DNA of 64,000 nt from Lachnospiraceae bacterium (GTDB lineage: Bacteria; Bacillota; Clostridia; Lachnospirales; Lachnospiraceae), in the NCBI GenBank assembly GCA_028693165.1, contig JAQUVX010000005.1:124001-188000 (forward strand), written 5' to 3'. The notes under the pieces were generated by a model, which did no database searches, was not told the origin of the DNA, and saw only the letters and a list, made by a program, of their open reading frames with translations. Below, in pieces: positions 26,600-35,509 of the stretch. The position numbers and the translations under genes are program-made. Within the stretch, counting starts at the first letter, position 1. Each line of letters starts with the position of its first letter.

Positions 26600-27049
26600 C
26601 TATTCTGCGATCAGTTTTTTGATCTTATCCATCACCAGAATCGTATCGTCCACACTGCGCACTGCGCACATGATGGTGTCATCCCCCGCGATGCAGCCCA
26701 CGATCTCGTGGAAATGGATCGCATCCAATGCAGCCGCCACAGCCATCGCCATGCCCGACACCGTCTTGATGACCAGAATATTCTGCGCCATATCCATCGA
26801 GGCGTATCCGTCCTTCAGAATACGGATATATTTGTCACTCAGCACGCCCTGACTGTGCATGACCATATAGCGCTGTCTGCCGTTCTCGCCCTGCACCTTG
26901 GTCAGCTTCAGCTCCCGGATATCACGGGAAACCGTCGCCTGTGTCACGTTGTAGCCGGCACGTTTTAAGTGCTCTGCCAGTTCCTCCTGTGTCTCGATCT
27001 CATATTTTCCGATCAGCTCCACAATCTTGCTGTGTCGTTCCAGTTTCAT
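26600..27049 (-). CDS. argR: arginine repressor ArgR/AhrC
   Basis: The 149-aa protein has an N-terminal winged helix (KIVELIGKYEIETQEELAEHLKRAGYNVTQATVSRDIRELKL, residues 8-50) and a C-terminal hexamerising, arginine-binding domain with the signature GCIAGDDTIMCAVR. It represses arginine synthesis genes and activates catabolism in the presence of arginine. It sits between nadK and recN, the conserved place in clostridia. If the dehydrogenase at the left end acts in ornithine use, ArgR may be relevant, but no ARG box was identified there. Confidence 0.95.
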   Translation of the reverse strand: MKLERHSKIVELIGKYEIETQEELAEHLKRAGYNVTQATVSRDIRELKLTKVQGENGRQRYMVMHSQGVLSDKYIRILKDGYASMDMAQNILVIKTVSGMAMAVAAALDAIHFHEIVGCIAGDDTIMCAVRSVDDTILVMDKIKKLIAE

Positions 27050-27065
27050 TGCGTTCCTCCCGCGC

Positions 27066-27920
27066 CTATACGCGCACGATCTTGTTTCTCAGAGTTTCCA
27101 GAAATGATGCATTCTTAAGCTGAATCAGGGTCGTGTAATTCTCCGCCCGGCTGATTTCAAGCGTATCCTCATACCCTAAATCCAGCACCTGATCTCCGTC
27201 AAATACCGCCGTCTGCTGCCTGCCTTCCTGTTGGATCAGGCGGATGCTCACACGGTCCTTGGAGGAGAGCACGATGCTTCTCGCATTCAATGAATGGGAG
27301 CAGATCGGGGTCAGCACCATCAGCTCCGCGCCCGGAATCACCAGCGGCCCGCCCGCCGAAAGATTGTAGGCCGTCGAACCGGTCGGCGTCGCCGCAATCA
27401 CGCCGTCCGCGGTATATTCATTGAAATACTGTCCATTCAAAAAGAGCTGGAAACGAATCACCTGAAGCACGTCCTTACGGGTCAGCACGATGTCATTGAG
27501 CGCGATACCGCGTTTTTCGCCATCCGGCCCCATAACTCTGCCCTCCAGCATCATGCGCCGTTCCAGCGTAAAATGATCCTGTAGCAGCGCATCTAACATC
27601 GGCTCGAGGGCCTCGTCTCTGCCCACCTGGGTCAGGTAGCCGAGATTGCCCATATTGATTCCGATCATGGGAAGCTGGAGGCTTACCAGATCCCGGGAAG
27701 CCTGAATCAGCGTTCCGTCTCCGCCAAGGGTGATCACGCACTCCGTCCCGGACGGAATCTGGGATACGTCCGTGTAGCCCTGCCCGTTTCCTGCTGTCTT
27801 TCGCAGCTGAGCACTTCCCGCACAGCATGCGCCATGGGCTTTCAAATATTCGCTAATCTGCTCGGCCGCTTCTCTGGTTCCCTCTTTGCGCGGATTTGCA
27901 ATCAGATAAAAATGCTTCAT
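27066..27920 (-). CDS. nadK: NAD kinase
   Basis: This 284-aa enzyme phosphorylates NAD to NADP. It has the GGDGT motif in VITLGGDGTLIQASRDL (about residues 72-88), NMGNLGYLT, and the NE/D-rich region GIALNDIVLTRKDVLQ, plus the TPTGSTAYNLSAGGP signature. The ATG at 27920, with GGGAG close upstream, lies 13 bp after the tlyA stop. A start 66 bases earlier would overlap tlyA and add a non-conserved arginine-rich tail. Confidence 0.95.
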   Translation of the reverse strand: MKHFYLIANPRKEGTREAAEQISEYLKAHGACCAGSAQLRKTAGNGQGYTDVSQIPSGTECVITLGGDGTLIQASRDLVSLQLPMIGINMGNLGYLTQVGRDEALEPMLDALLQDHFTLERRMMLEGRVMGPDGEKRGIALNDIVLTRKDVLQVIRFQLFLNGQYFNEYTADGVIAATPTGSTAYNLSAGGPLVIPGAELMVLTPICSHSLNARSIVLSSKDRVSIRLIQQEGRQQTAVFDGDQVLDLGYEDTLEISRAENYTTLIQLKNASFLETLRNKIVRV

Positions 27921-27933
27921 ACCATTCTCCCGT

Positions 27934-28737
27934 CTACAAACTCTTATGTGCCTCTTCCACGATGGTCTTCTCGTCAATCTGATCATCCGGGTAACTCTGC
28001 CCGTCCGTGTGATTCTGGAGGTAGAGCAGATATTCGATATTGCCCTCCGGTCCCTTGATCGGAGAAAATTCCAGATTCAGAATCTCAAATCCGATGCTGA
28101 CCGCAAACTGCATGACCGCCCGGATCACTTCCAGGTGCGTGCTCTTCTCCCGCACAACGCCCTTCTTACCGACCTTCTCCCGCCCTGCCTCAAACTGCGG
28201 CTTGATCAGGCAGACGATCTGGCCGTCGTCTGTCAGAAGCGCCTTCACCGGCCCCAGCACCTTGGTCAGGGAAATGAAGGACACATCGATGGAAGAAAAT
28301 TCGATCCGGTCTTCGATCTGCTCCGGGGTCACATAACGGATGTTGGTCTTTTCCATGCAGACCACCCGCGGGTCATTGCGCAGCTTCCAGTCAAGCTGAC
28401 CATGTCCCACATCGACCGCGTAGACCCTGACCGCGCCGTTTTGCAGCATGCAGTCGGTAAATCCGCCTGTGGAGGATCCCACATCCATGCAGACCTTTCC
28501 GGCCAGCTCCACGCCAAAATGCGTCATGGCCTTCTCAAGCTTCAGTCCGCCGCGGCTGACGTATTTGAGCGTCGTTCCGCGCACCTCGATCGCCGCCGTG
28601 TCCTCAAACATGGAACCGGCCTTGTCTTCCTTCTGTCCCTCCACATATACGATGCCGGACATGATAATGGCCTTCGCCTTCTCCCGGGAAGCCGCCAGAT
28701 TGCGGTTTACCAGCAGTATATCCAAACGTTCTTTCAT
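27934..28737 (-). CDS. tlyA: TlyA-family rRNA methyltransferase (S4 + FtsJ domains)
   Basis: This 267-aa protein has an S4 RNA-binding domain (residues 1-60, MKERLDILLVNRNLAASREK) and an FtsJ-like SAM methyltransferase domain (about 60-245) with VCMDVGSSTGGFTDCML as the SAM-binding loop. Relatives 2'-O-methylate 16S/23S rRNA. The ATG at 28737 follows AAAGGAAC and lies 17 bp after the dxs stop. The frame extends 69 bases upstream into dxs but that part is not family-like. Confidence 0.93.
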   Translation of the reverse strand: MKERLDILLVNRNLAASREKAKAIIMSGIVYVEGQKEDKAGSMFEDTAAIEVRGTTLKYVSRGGLKLEKAMTHFGVELAGKVCMDVGSSTGGFTDCMLQNGAVRVYAVDVGHGQLDWKLRNDPRVVCMEKTNIRYVTPEQIEDRIEFSSIDVSFISLTKVLGPVKALLTDDGQIVCLIKPQFEAGREKVGKKGVVREKSTHLEVIRAVMQFAVSIGFEILNLEFSPIKGPEGNIEYLLYLQNHTDGQSYPDDQIDEKTIVEEAHKSL

Positions 28738-28753
28738 CGGTTGTTCCTTTCCC

Positions 28754-30670
28754 TCATCCCTGCTGTTCTGTATCCGTGTCAGGGGTTTTGCCCTCGGTGC
28801 CCGCAAGCCCCGGGTAAAACGCCCGCATGGTTCTTATAATGGAATCACTGTCCAGCTTTAACGTCTCGCGAAGCAGCGATACGTTGCCGTGCTCCACATA
28901 GGCATCCGGCAGCGCGATATTAAGCACCCTGACCTCCGGATGATGTTGATGCACATAAGCTGTCACATCCAGCCCAAAGCCGCCCTGCAGCACATTCTCC
29001 TCCAGGGTGACGATCAGTTTGTGTTCCTGCGCCAGCGTCTCCACCAGCTCAAGATCCACCGGCTTGATGAACCGGCCGTTTGCCAGCGTACAGTCCCAGC
29101 CCTCCGGCTGCAGTTTGTTGCAGATATGCTCCGCCGTGCTGACCATACTGCCCACCGCCAGCAGTGCAATCTCGCTTCCCGCGTGGATCAGCTCGCCCCT
29201 GCCGTACTCGATTGGCTGTGCAAAATCCCGCAGTCCCCGGTATGCCTGCCCCCGCGGATAGCGGATGGCGATCGGCCCCTCATATTCATTCAGTGCAAAA
29301 TCCAGTTCCTGGCGCAGCTCCCACAGATTCTTCGGAGCCATCACGCTCATATTGGGAATACAGGTCAAAAACGACAGATCAAAAATGCCCTGATGGGTCT
29401 CCCCGTCGCTGCCCACCAGACCGGCGCGGTCCAGCGCGAACACCACCGGAAGATTCTGGATGCAGACATCGTGCAGAATCTGGTCAAACCCTCTCTGCAA
29501 GAACGAGGAGTAGACTGCCACCACCGGCTTCATCCCGGCGGCCGCCATGCCGGCCGACGATGTCACCGCATGCTGCTCCGCGATTCCCACGTCAAAAAAA
29601 CGTTCCGGATAGCGCTTCGCAAAGGCTTTCAGCCCGGTTCCGTCCGGCATCGCCGCTGTGACTGCCACGATACGCGGATTATTGTCCGCAATCCGGCATA
29701 ATTCTTTGGAAAATACATCCGTGTAGCTGGGATAAATCTTTTCACTCAGCGTCTTGCCCGTCGTCACGTCAAACGGCTCCACACCGTGGAAGCGTGACGG
29801 ATTCTTCTCCGCCGGGGCATAGCCCTTGCCCTTCTTCGTCAGCACGTGCACCAGCACCGCGTGATCCATGCGGCGGGCCTCCCTGAAGATCTTGACCAGT
29901 TCTTTGATGTTGTGGCCGTCCACCGGCCCTAAATATGTCACGCCCATATTCTCAAACAGCATCCCCGGAATGACCAGCTGCTTGATGCTGTTCTTGGTCC
30001 GGCTGATCTTGTCCACCAGGCTTTCGCCGATGACCGGAATCTTTGACAGCGTCCCGGATACCTGCTTTTTCAGTTCATTGTAGCCCGCACCGGAACGGAT
30101 TCCGTTCAGATACCGCGACATACCGCCCACATTTTCCGAGATGGACATGTTGTTGTCATTCAGGACAATGATAAAATTCTTTTTCAGATGTGCCGCGTTG
30201 TTCAGCGCCTCGTAGGCCATGCCGCCCGTCAGTGCACCGTCTCCGATGACCGATACAACCGCATAATTTTCCCCCATCAGATCACGGCCCTGCGCCATGC
30301 CAAGCCCTGCCGAGATGGAAGTGGAGCTGTGTCCGGTATCAAACGCATCATAAGGACTCTCCGCCCGTTTCGGGAAGCCGCTCAAGCCCCCAAACTGCCG
30401 CAGATCATCAAACATCGCTCTTCTTCCGCTTAAGATTTTGTGGGTGTAGGACTGGTGTCCCACGTCCCAGATCACCTTATCCCTGGGCAGATCAAACGCC
30501 AGATACAGGGCGATGGTCAACTCCACCACGCCCAAATTGGATGCTAAATGTCCTCCGGTCACACTGATCTTCTCGATCAGGAACTGGCGGATCTCCGCAG
30601 CCAGCGTCTTCAGTTCTTCTGCATTCAGTTCTTTCACATCCCACGGTCCTTCGATACGTTCTAATATCAT
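28754..30670 (-). CDS. dxs: 1-deoxy-D-xylulose-5-phosphate synthase
   Basis: This 638-aa TPP enzyme joins pyruvate and glyceraldehyde 3-phosphate as the first step of the MEP isoprenoid pathway. TPP-binding motif GDGALTGGMAYEALNNA is at about residues 143-159, then NDNNMSIS. Transketolase-type pyrimidine (VGIAEQHAVTSSAGMA) and C-terminal domains follow. It lies next to ispA, so both ends of prenyl synthesis are in one operon. The last ~20 residues are a non-conserved polar tail. Confidence 0.97.
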   Translation of the reverse strand: MILERIEGPWDVKELNAEELKTLAAEIRQFLIEKISVTGGHLASNLGVVELTIALYLAFDLPRDKVIWDVGHQSYTHKILSGRRAMFDDLRQFGGLSGFPKRAESPYDAFDTGHSSTSISAGLGMAQGRDLMGENYAVVSVIGDGALTGGMAYEALNNAAHLKKNFIIVLNDNNMSISENVGGMSRYLNGIRSGAGYNELKKQVSGTLSKIPVIGESLVDKISRTKNSIKQLVIPGMLFENMGVTYLGPVDGHNIKELVKIFREARRMDHAVLVHVLTKKGKGYAPAEKNPSRFHGVEPFDVTTGKTLSEKIYPSYTDVFSKELCRIADNNPRIVAVTAAMPDGTGLKAFAKRYPERFFDVGIAEQHAVTSSAGMAAAGMKPVVAVYSSFLQRGFDQILHDVCIQNLPVVFALDRAGLVGSDGETHQGIFDLSFLTCIPNMSVMAPKNLWELRQELDFALNEYEGPIAIRYPRGQAYRGLRDFAQPIEYGRGELIHAGSEIALLAVGSMVSTAEHICNKLQPEGWDCTLANGRFIKPVDLELVETLAQEHKLIVTLEENVLQGGFGLDVTAYVHQHHPEVRVLNIALPDAYVEHGNVSLLRETLKLDSDSIIRTMRAFYPGLAGTEGKTPDTDTEQQG

Positions 30671-30688
30671 GGTAATTTCCTTTATCCT

Positions 30689-31576
30689 TTATTTCTCTCG
30701 CGTTACCAGCATTTGAATCAGGGCTTCCAGAAACGGATTCTCCCCCGGAAGCTCCCTCAAGCATGCAATGGCATCCTGTGATACCTGCTCCACATCCCGG
30801 TGAGCCTGCTCCACGCCGTGCAGCGTCACATAGGTCGTCTTGTGATTCTTCTCATCACTGAGTACCGGCTTTCCGATCTGCTCGGCGGTGCCCGTCACAT
30901 CCAGGATATCATCCTGAATCTGGAACGCCAGTCCGATGCAGGCCGCCATCTCCTCCACCTTCGCGATCTCCGCTGCACAGGCACCGCCCAGAATCGCCCC
31001 GATCATCATGGATGCTTCCAGAAGTGCCCCCGTCTTGAGCCGGTAGATAAATTCCAGCTTGTCCTCCGGAATCGGCTTGTCGGTCAGTTCCACATCGACC
31101 ACCTGACCGCCGATCATCCCGTAGATTCCGGTCTTCTGCGCCAGCACGCCGACCGCCTGGCCGACCCGCTCCGTCTGTGCCGTCATGGCAAATGCCTTCG
31201 CCGCAGTCTCAAACGCATAGATCATCAGCGCATCTCCGGCCAGCACCGCCATATCATAGCCAAATTTGACCCAGGTGGTAGGCAGTCCGCGGCGCAGCTC
31301 GTCATTGTCCATGCAGGGCAGATCGTCATGAACCAGCGAGGAGGTGTGAATCATCTCGATCGCCGCCATGAACGGCTCAATCTCGGCTCCAGTCCCGCCA
31401 AACAGCCGGTAGGTCTCCTGCATCAGCATGGGACGCAGCCTTTTTCCGCCTGCGCGCACACTGTAATTCATCGCCTCAAAGATCGTCTTCTGGTGTCCCG
31501 CTTCCTTCGGCAGATACTGTTCTACTACAGCCTCCACCGCCTTCGTTCTCTCTGCCAGCTTCTCACGCATCTCCAT
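30689..31576 (-). CDS. ispA: polyprenyl (geranyl/farnesyl) diphosphate synthase
   Basis: This 295-aa prenyltransferase elongates allylic diphosphates with IPP. The first aspartate-rich motif is in LVHDDLPCMDND (about residues 82-93) and the second in FQIQDDILDVTG. The GGKRLRP loop is at about 43-49. It overlaps xseB by 14 bp and is followed by dxs after 18 bp. Confidence 0.95.
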   Translation of the reverse strand: MEMREKLAERTKAVEAVVEQYLPKEAGHQKTIFEAMNYSVRAGGKRLRPMLMQETYRLFGGTGAEIEPFMAAIEMIHTSSLVHDDLPCMDNDELRRGLPTTWVKFGYDMAVLAGDALMIYAFETAAKAFAMTAQTERVGQAVGVLAQKTGIYGMIGGQVVDVELTDKPIPEDKLEFIYRLKTGALLEASMMIGAILGGACAAEIAKVEEMAACIGLAFQIQDDILDVTGTAEQIGKPVLSDEKNHKTTYVTLHGVEQAHRDVEQVSQDAIACLRELPGENPFLEALIQMLVTREK

Positions 31577-31772
31577 CGGTCTTGTCCCCTTCCTGTAGGA
31601 TGATCATCTGTTTTTCCACTTTATCGATCTTCTCGCCGCATGCCTTTACCAGCTTCATGCCGGCCTCATAGCAGGCAAAGGAATCCTCTAAAGAGGTGTC
31701 GGATGCCTCCAGCCGCTCCATGATCTGATCCAGCTCTGCAAACGTCTGCTCGATTGATTGTTCTTTTCCCAT
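31563..31772 (-). CDS. xseB: exodeoxyribonuclease VII small subunit
   Basis: This 69-aa subunit is needed for stability and activity of the XseA nuclease. The family pattern is FAELDQIMERLEASDTSLEDSFACYEAGMKLVKAC. The ATG at 31772 (MGKEQSIEQTF) comes 8 bp after the xseA stop; an earlier start would overlap xseA with non-family sequence. It overlaps ispA at its 3' end. Confidence 0.95.
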   Translation of the reverse strand: MGKEQSIEQTFAELDQIMERLEASDTSLEDSFACYEAGMKLVKACGEKIDKVEKQMIILQEGDKTDGDA

Positions 31773-31779
31773 TGTTCTG

Positions 31780-33012
31780 CTATTCCTTTCGTTGGTCTGT
31801 GCTCTGTGGCTTTGCAATACATTCTGTACCTGTCACCTGCGCCTCAATCCTGCCGTCCAGGATACGGATGGTCATGTGTCCGCCGACCTGCACATCACTC
31901 ACATGCTCGATCCTGCGGTTCTCCTCGTCGGTGAGAAAGCCAAAACCGCGGCTGATCTTCTCGAGGGGCGATAATCCGTTTAACCGTCCCGCCGCCAGCG
32001 CCAGCCGATGCTTCGCATTTAAAATCCTGCGCTCCATCACCGCCTGAAACTGATCCTGTAAATCAGCCAAACGCTGCCGTTTCTCACGAAGCTGACGCTC
32101 CGGGTCGTGCAGCCGCAGCCTGAGCCGGTACTGCTCCATGGCAAACCGCCGCCGCTCCACCTTGCGCTCCATCGCACGCTGCAAGGCCGCCTGATAGGTC
32201 TGCCTCTGCTGTTCAAACTGCCGGTAATCAAAGACTGCCAGCTCTGCCGCCGCCGAAGGGGTCGGTGCCCGCAGATCCGCCACATAATCCGCGATCGTCA
32301 CATCCGTCTCGTGACCAACCGCCGAGATGACCGGCGTCCTGCATTCGAAGATGGCCCGCGCCACCGCTTCTTCATTAAACGCCCAGAGATCCTCAATGGA
32401 ACCGCCGCCGCGCCCTACGATCAGCACATCCAGCCCCATCGCATCCAGCGTATGGATTCCGGCCACGATGCTCGGCACCGCGCCCTCGCCCTGCACCAGA
32501 GCCGGGTACAGAATCAGCTGCACATAAGGATTGCGCCGTGACGAAATATTCATAATATCGCGGATCGCCGCCCCGGTGCTGGCCGTGACGATACCGATCT
32601 TCTGTGCGTATTTTGGAATCGGCTGCTTATACTCGGCTGCGAACATGCCCATCTCTTCCAGTTCATTGCGCAGCTTCTGAAACCGTTCAAACAGATCGCC
32701 CCGGCCGTCCAGCTCGATCGTCCTGGCATAAAGCTGATACTTTCCGTCCCGCTCATACACATCCACGGCCCCGGAAACCACCACCTGCTGCCCTTCCTGT
32801 AACTGAAAAGAGAGACCCCTGCGCTGGCTGGCAAACATCACCGCCGCTAGGGTCCCGGTCTTATCCTTCAATGTAAAATAGATATGCCCCGAAGTGTGAT
32901 ACTTACAGTTCGACACCTCGCCCCGCACCGAAATGCGGCTGAGGGCGAAATCCTGGGCAAACATATTCTTGATGTAAGCATTTACCTGTGAAACCGAATA
33001 CACACTCGCCAT
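31780..33012 (-). CDS. xseA: exodeoxyribonuclease VII large subunit
   Basis: This 410-aa nuclease degrades single-stranded DNA. It has an N-terminal OB domain (about residues 1-100, SVSQVNAYIKNMFAQDFALSRISVRGEVSNCKYH) and a catalytic domain with DVLIVGRGGGSIEDLWAFNEE and AVGHETDVTIADYVADLRAPTPSAAAE. A helical region binds the small subunit, followed by a short C-terminal domain. It starts 1 bp after the nusB stop. Confidence 0.97.
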   Translation of the reverse strand: MASVYSVSQVNAYIKNMFAQDFALSRISVRGEVSNCKYHTSGHIYFTLKDKTGTLAAVMFASQRRGLSFQLQEGQQVVVSGAVDVYERDGKYQLYARTIELDGRGDLFERFQKLRNELEEMGMFAAEYKQPIPKYAQKIGIVTASTGAAIRDIMNISSRRNPYVQLILYPALVQGEGAVPSIVAGIHTLDAMGLDVLIVGRGGGSIEDLWAFNEEAVARAIFECRTPVISAVGHETDVTIADYVADLRAPTPSAAAELAVFDYRQFEQQRQTYQAALQRAMERKVERRRFAMEQYRLRLRLHDPERQLREKRQRLADLQDQFQAVMERRILNAKHRLALAAGRLNGLSPLEKISRGFGFLTDEENRRIEHVSDVQVGGHMTIRILDGRIEAQVTGTECIAKPQSTDQRKE

Positions 33013-33013
33013 A

Positions 33014-33466
33014 TCACTCCGCTGATACCAGTTTGGCCAGCACTCCGTTGATGAATGCCGGGGAATCTTTGCCTCCGAACTTTTTCGCCAGATCTACAGC
33101 CTCGTTGATCGCCACCTTCTCGGGCACCTCGCTGTCATACTTCATCTCATACAGTGCCTGACGCAGAATCGTCAAATCCACCTTGCCCATACGGCGGGTC
33201 TTCCAGCCCTGTGCAACCTCATTGATCTGTATGTCCAGCTCTGGAATCCGAGCCGCAATCCCCTCCACACGATCGGTCAGAAACGCCCGCTCGTCCTCCT
33301 TCATCTCTACCTGATGAATGATCTCCGACTGACCGTCCTGGTTCGTGTCGTCTTCTTCCGGCGACTCAAAATACTGCTCAACCTGTCCTGCGGTCTCTTC
33401 TGTCGGAAAAAAATCCAGTCCAAACAGTATTTTAAAACAATGCTCCCGCATTTCTCTTCTGGTCAT
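33014..33466 (-). CDS. nusB: transcription antitermination factor NusB
   Basis: This 150-aa all-helical protein works with NusE/S10 on rRNA boxA. Family features are the opening TRREMREHCFKILFGLDFF and the end EVPEKVAINEAVDLAKKFGGKDSPAFINGVLAKLV. An acidic insert (EEDDTNQDGQSEIIHQVEMKE) between helices is longer than usual. It leads the nusB-xseA-xseB-ispA-dxs-tlyA-nadK-argR-recN-spoIVB run, behind a promoter. Confidence 0.95.
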   Translation of the reverse strand: MTRREMREHCFKILFGLDFFPTEETAGQVEQYFESPEEDDTNQDGQSEIIHQVEMKEDERAFLTDRVEGIAARIPELDIQINEVAQGWKTRRMGKVDLTILRQALYEMKYDSEVPEKVAINEAVDLAKKFGGKDSPAFINGVLAKLVSAE

Positions 33467-33506
33467 CTATCTTTCCTCCTGGCACTAAACTCCACAACTT
33501 TGCATT

Positions 33507-33535
33507 ATCATACCACATATTCGTGAGTTTCACAA
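33507..33535 (-). promoter_or_regulatory. promoter of the nusB operon
   Basis: Minus-strand TTGTGA (33530-33535), 17-bp spacer, TATGAT (33507-33512), about 40 bases before nusB, then CCAGGAGG as ribosome site. The rest of the gap to 33616 leads to the divergent transporter gene. Confidence 0.6.
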
Positions 33536-33616
33536 CGGTTCATTTTCTGTATAAGTTCTGCTTTTTTTGGAAAACTAGGAATTAGAATACAGATTTTGCT
33601 GACGGAGGGAATGAAT

Positions 33617-34048
33617 ATGTGGGGAATTTTGATCGCACTGCTGTCCGGCGCACTGATGAGTGTGCAGGGTGTACTGAATACCGAAGCAACCAAGCAGACC
33701 GGCATCTGGGTCGCCGCCGGGTGGGTCCAGCTCACTGCCTTTTTGACCTGTCTCATCCTCTGGTTCTTCGCCGACAAAAGTCCCATCGGCGCGCTGGGCT
33801 CGGTCCGCCCCCTGTATATGCTGTCCGGCGGTCTCATCGGCGCCTTCATCACCTACACGGTCATCCGCAGCATGGACGGACTCGGTCCGGCCAAAGCGAC
33901 GCTGCTCATCGTCATCACACAGATCGTGGTGGCTTATGGAATCGAGCTGTTCGGGCTGTTCGGCGTGGAGCGTGCGCCCTTCGAATGGAAGAAGCTCATC
34001 GGCGCCCTGATCGCCATCGCAGGGATCGTGGTGTTCCGCTGGGAATGA
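33617..34048 (+). CDS. DMT-family (YdcZ/DUF606-type) small membrane transporter
   Basis: This 143-aa protein has four to five hydrophobic helices, starting WGILIALLSGALMSVQGVLN and containing GLGPAKATLLIVITQIVVAY, the pattern of the half-size DMT/YdcZ family. The substrate is unknown. I choose ATG 33617 because GGAGGG is 7 bp before it, whereas the ATG at 33611 touches the ribosome site. It is transcribed opposite to nusB and asp23, which it separates. Confidence 0.85.
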   Translation: MWGILIALLSGALMSVQGVLNTEATKQTGIWVAAGWVQLTAFLTCLILWFFADKSPIGALGSVRPLYMLSGGLIGAFITYTVIRSMDGLGPAKATLLIVITQIVVAYGIELFGLFGVERAPFEWKKLIGALIAIAGIVVFRWE

Positions 34049-34070
34049 ATGGGTTACAGCAAAACAAGAA

Positions 34071-34102
34071 GCGGAACATGCTCTGAGCTCCTCATGTTCC
34101 GC
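34071..34102. terminator. bidirectional terminator between the DMT gene and asp23
   Basis: Perfect 10-bp stem GCGGAACATG / CATGTTCCGC with a 12-nt loop. T-rich stretches lie on both sides, and it sits between two convergent genes. Confidence 0.85.
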
Positions 34103-34120
34103 CTGCTTTTCCAATTTTCT

Positions 34121-34507
34121 TTATTTCTCTTCGGCCAGATTCACACCGGCAATCCGCACATTGACATCCAAAACGGTCAGTCCGGTCATGTTCTCGATGG
34201 CGGTCTTTACCTTATCCTGCACCTTCGCACTGACTTCCGGAATGTTGTAGCCATACTTGATGTTCAGAGACAGATCCACCGATACGTGTTCCTCCGTCAC
34301 ATCGACCTTCACACCCTTGGACAGATTTTTCATACCGAGCTTGCCGACCAGCTCATTGGTAATGTTGCCGGCCATGGAATCGACTCCGTCAATCTCCGTC
34401 GCGGCCAGACCTGCGATGATCGCCACCACCTCATCTGCGATACGCACCTCGCCCAGTTTATCTTTTTCGTATACTTTATGTGTATTTCTTCCTTCCAGTT
34501 CTGCCAC
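34121..34507 (-). CDS. Asp23/Gls24 family envelope stress protein
   Basis: This 128-aa protein has the Asp23 core (GEVRIADEVVAIIAGLAATEIDGVDSM ... GKKLG-like ... VSVDLSLNIKYGYNIPEVSAKVQDKVKTAIENMTG). Relatives form membrane-associated envelope-stress filaments, and the gene is conserved beside nusB in Firmicutes. Translation very likely starts at GTG 34507, 7-8 bp after AGGAGG. The frame can be read 36 bases further upstream without a ribosome site. Confidence 0.93.
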   Translation of the reverse strand: MAELEGRNTHKVYEKDKLGEVRIADEVVAIIAGLAATEIDGVDSMAGNITNELVGKLGMKNLSKGVKVDVTEEHVSVDLSLNIKYGYNIPEVSAKVQDKVKTAIENMTGLTVLDVNVRIAGVNLAEEK

Positions 34508-34553
34508 GGTTCTACCTCCTGTGATTGAGATCAACAACTTCACTTCTGGGTCT

Positions 34554-34581
34554 ATTATAGCAAATCTGGCCGGTTTTGCAA
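34554..34581 (-). promoter_or_regulatory. promoter of asp23
   Basis: Minus-strand TTGCAA (34576-34581), 16-bp spacer, TATAAT (34554-34559), about 45 bases before the GTG start. Thus asp23 does not depend on the spoIIIA promoter upstream. Confidence 0.7.
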
Positions 34582-34611
34582 AGGGCTATCTGTGGGAATG
34601 TTTACCAGGTC

Positions 34612-35352
34612 TTATTCTTCCAGTTTTAGCAGGGTGATTACAATGCCCTCGGCCGGAATCTCGGTTTTGCGTTTCACGATATCCTCGATCTGTGCCCGCT
34701 GCTGGTCCGTAATGGCGGCCGCGTTGATGACCACATCCACTTTTCCGTCAGTCAGGCTGACCACCGGATCGGAAAATCCTTTTGCCTGCAACAAAGTCTC
34801 GGCCGCATTTTCCTTCTCTGCCACCGCCGTCATGGCGATCATATTCTGGATGGCCTCCTGCTTGGCAGCCTCATCGATGTTGGTGTTATTGATAATACTG
34901 TTTAATGTCTCCTTGTTTTTGGCACGGATCTGCTCCCGGTTGAGCTGTACGCCTGCTATGTAATCGGACACGGTCAGTCCACTGGTCAGCACCGCCTCGC
35001 CCGGATTTTCCAGACCGGCTTCCTCGCCCTCGTCCCAGCTCTCGATCTCCGCCAGCTGCGTACCGCTGTCTGCGGGATTTTGCGCTTCTTCTGCCAAACT
35101 TTGTGTCTCAGCCGTCGGCTGCGCCTCCTCAATCACTTGTGTGCCGCCATAACCGGCAAGCTCATTTTCCAGCCGCAGATCCTCATCTGAAATTTCCAGA
35201 CTTCCCGCCTCAAACAGCGTATTGTCCGCACTGGCCTCCAGCTCTTTTTTTCCTGCGTAATTTAGATATCCTGCTGCTGCAATCATGATCGCCAGCGTGG
35301 TGATGATGATCTGGTTCCTGCGAAACAGCTTTTTCATATTTCTTTCTTTCAT
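34612..35352 (-). CDS. spoIIIAH: stage III sporulation protein AH
   Basis: The 246-aa mother-cell protein forms, with SpoIIQ and other SpoIIIA proteins, the channel linking mother cell and forespore. It has an N-terminal anchor (residues ~13-30, NQIIITTLAIMIAAAGYLNYAG), a variable acidic linker (about 35-125) and a C-terminal ring-forming domain (about 140-246, NNTNIDEAAKQEAIQNMIAMTAVAEKENAAETLLQAKGF). AAAGGAG lies 7 bp before the ATG at 35352. Directly upstream are only the last codons of a spoIIIAG-like gene, then prophage, so the operon is interrupted. Confidence 0.93.
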   Translation of the reverse strand: MKERNMKKLFRRNQIIITTLAIMIAAAGYLNYAGKKELEASADNTLFEAGSLEISDEDLRLENELAGYGGTQVIEEAQPTAETQSLAEEAQNPADSGTQLAEIESWDEGEEAGLENPGEAVLTSGLTVSDYIAGVQLNREQIRAKNKETLNSIINNTNIDEAAKQEAIQNMIAMTAVAEKENAAETLLQAKGFSDPVVSLTDGKVDVVINAAAITDQQRAQIEDIVKRKTEIPAEGIVITLLKLEE

Positions 35353-35366
35353 GCCTGCACTCCTTT

Positions 35367-35399
35367 ATTCCACCCGCTTTAATACTTTTATCTTATGTT
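35367..35399 (-). pseudogene. spoIIIAG: 3' tail of spoIIIAG left at the prophage junction
   Basis: On the minus strand HKIKVLKRVE-stop ends 14 bp before the spoIIIAH ATG, the spacing of an operon partner. The sequence resembles what I expect of a SpoIIIAG C-terminus. The frame is open for only about ten more codons and the gene body is missing: the prophage endolysin ends 110 bases away. The identification as SpoIIIAG rests on position and a short match. Confidence 0.6.
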
Positions 35400-35509
35400 G
35401 GTATCCTGATTTTATGCTTGTCCGTGCCTATTTTGCTTATTTTGTGTATATTTTTAACTTTGCGTCGGATAATGTAAGACACCACTGTTTTTATAGAACG
35501 AACACACTT

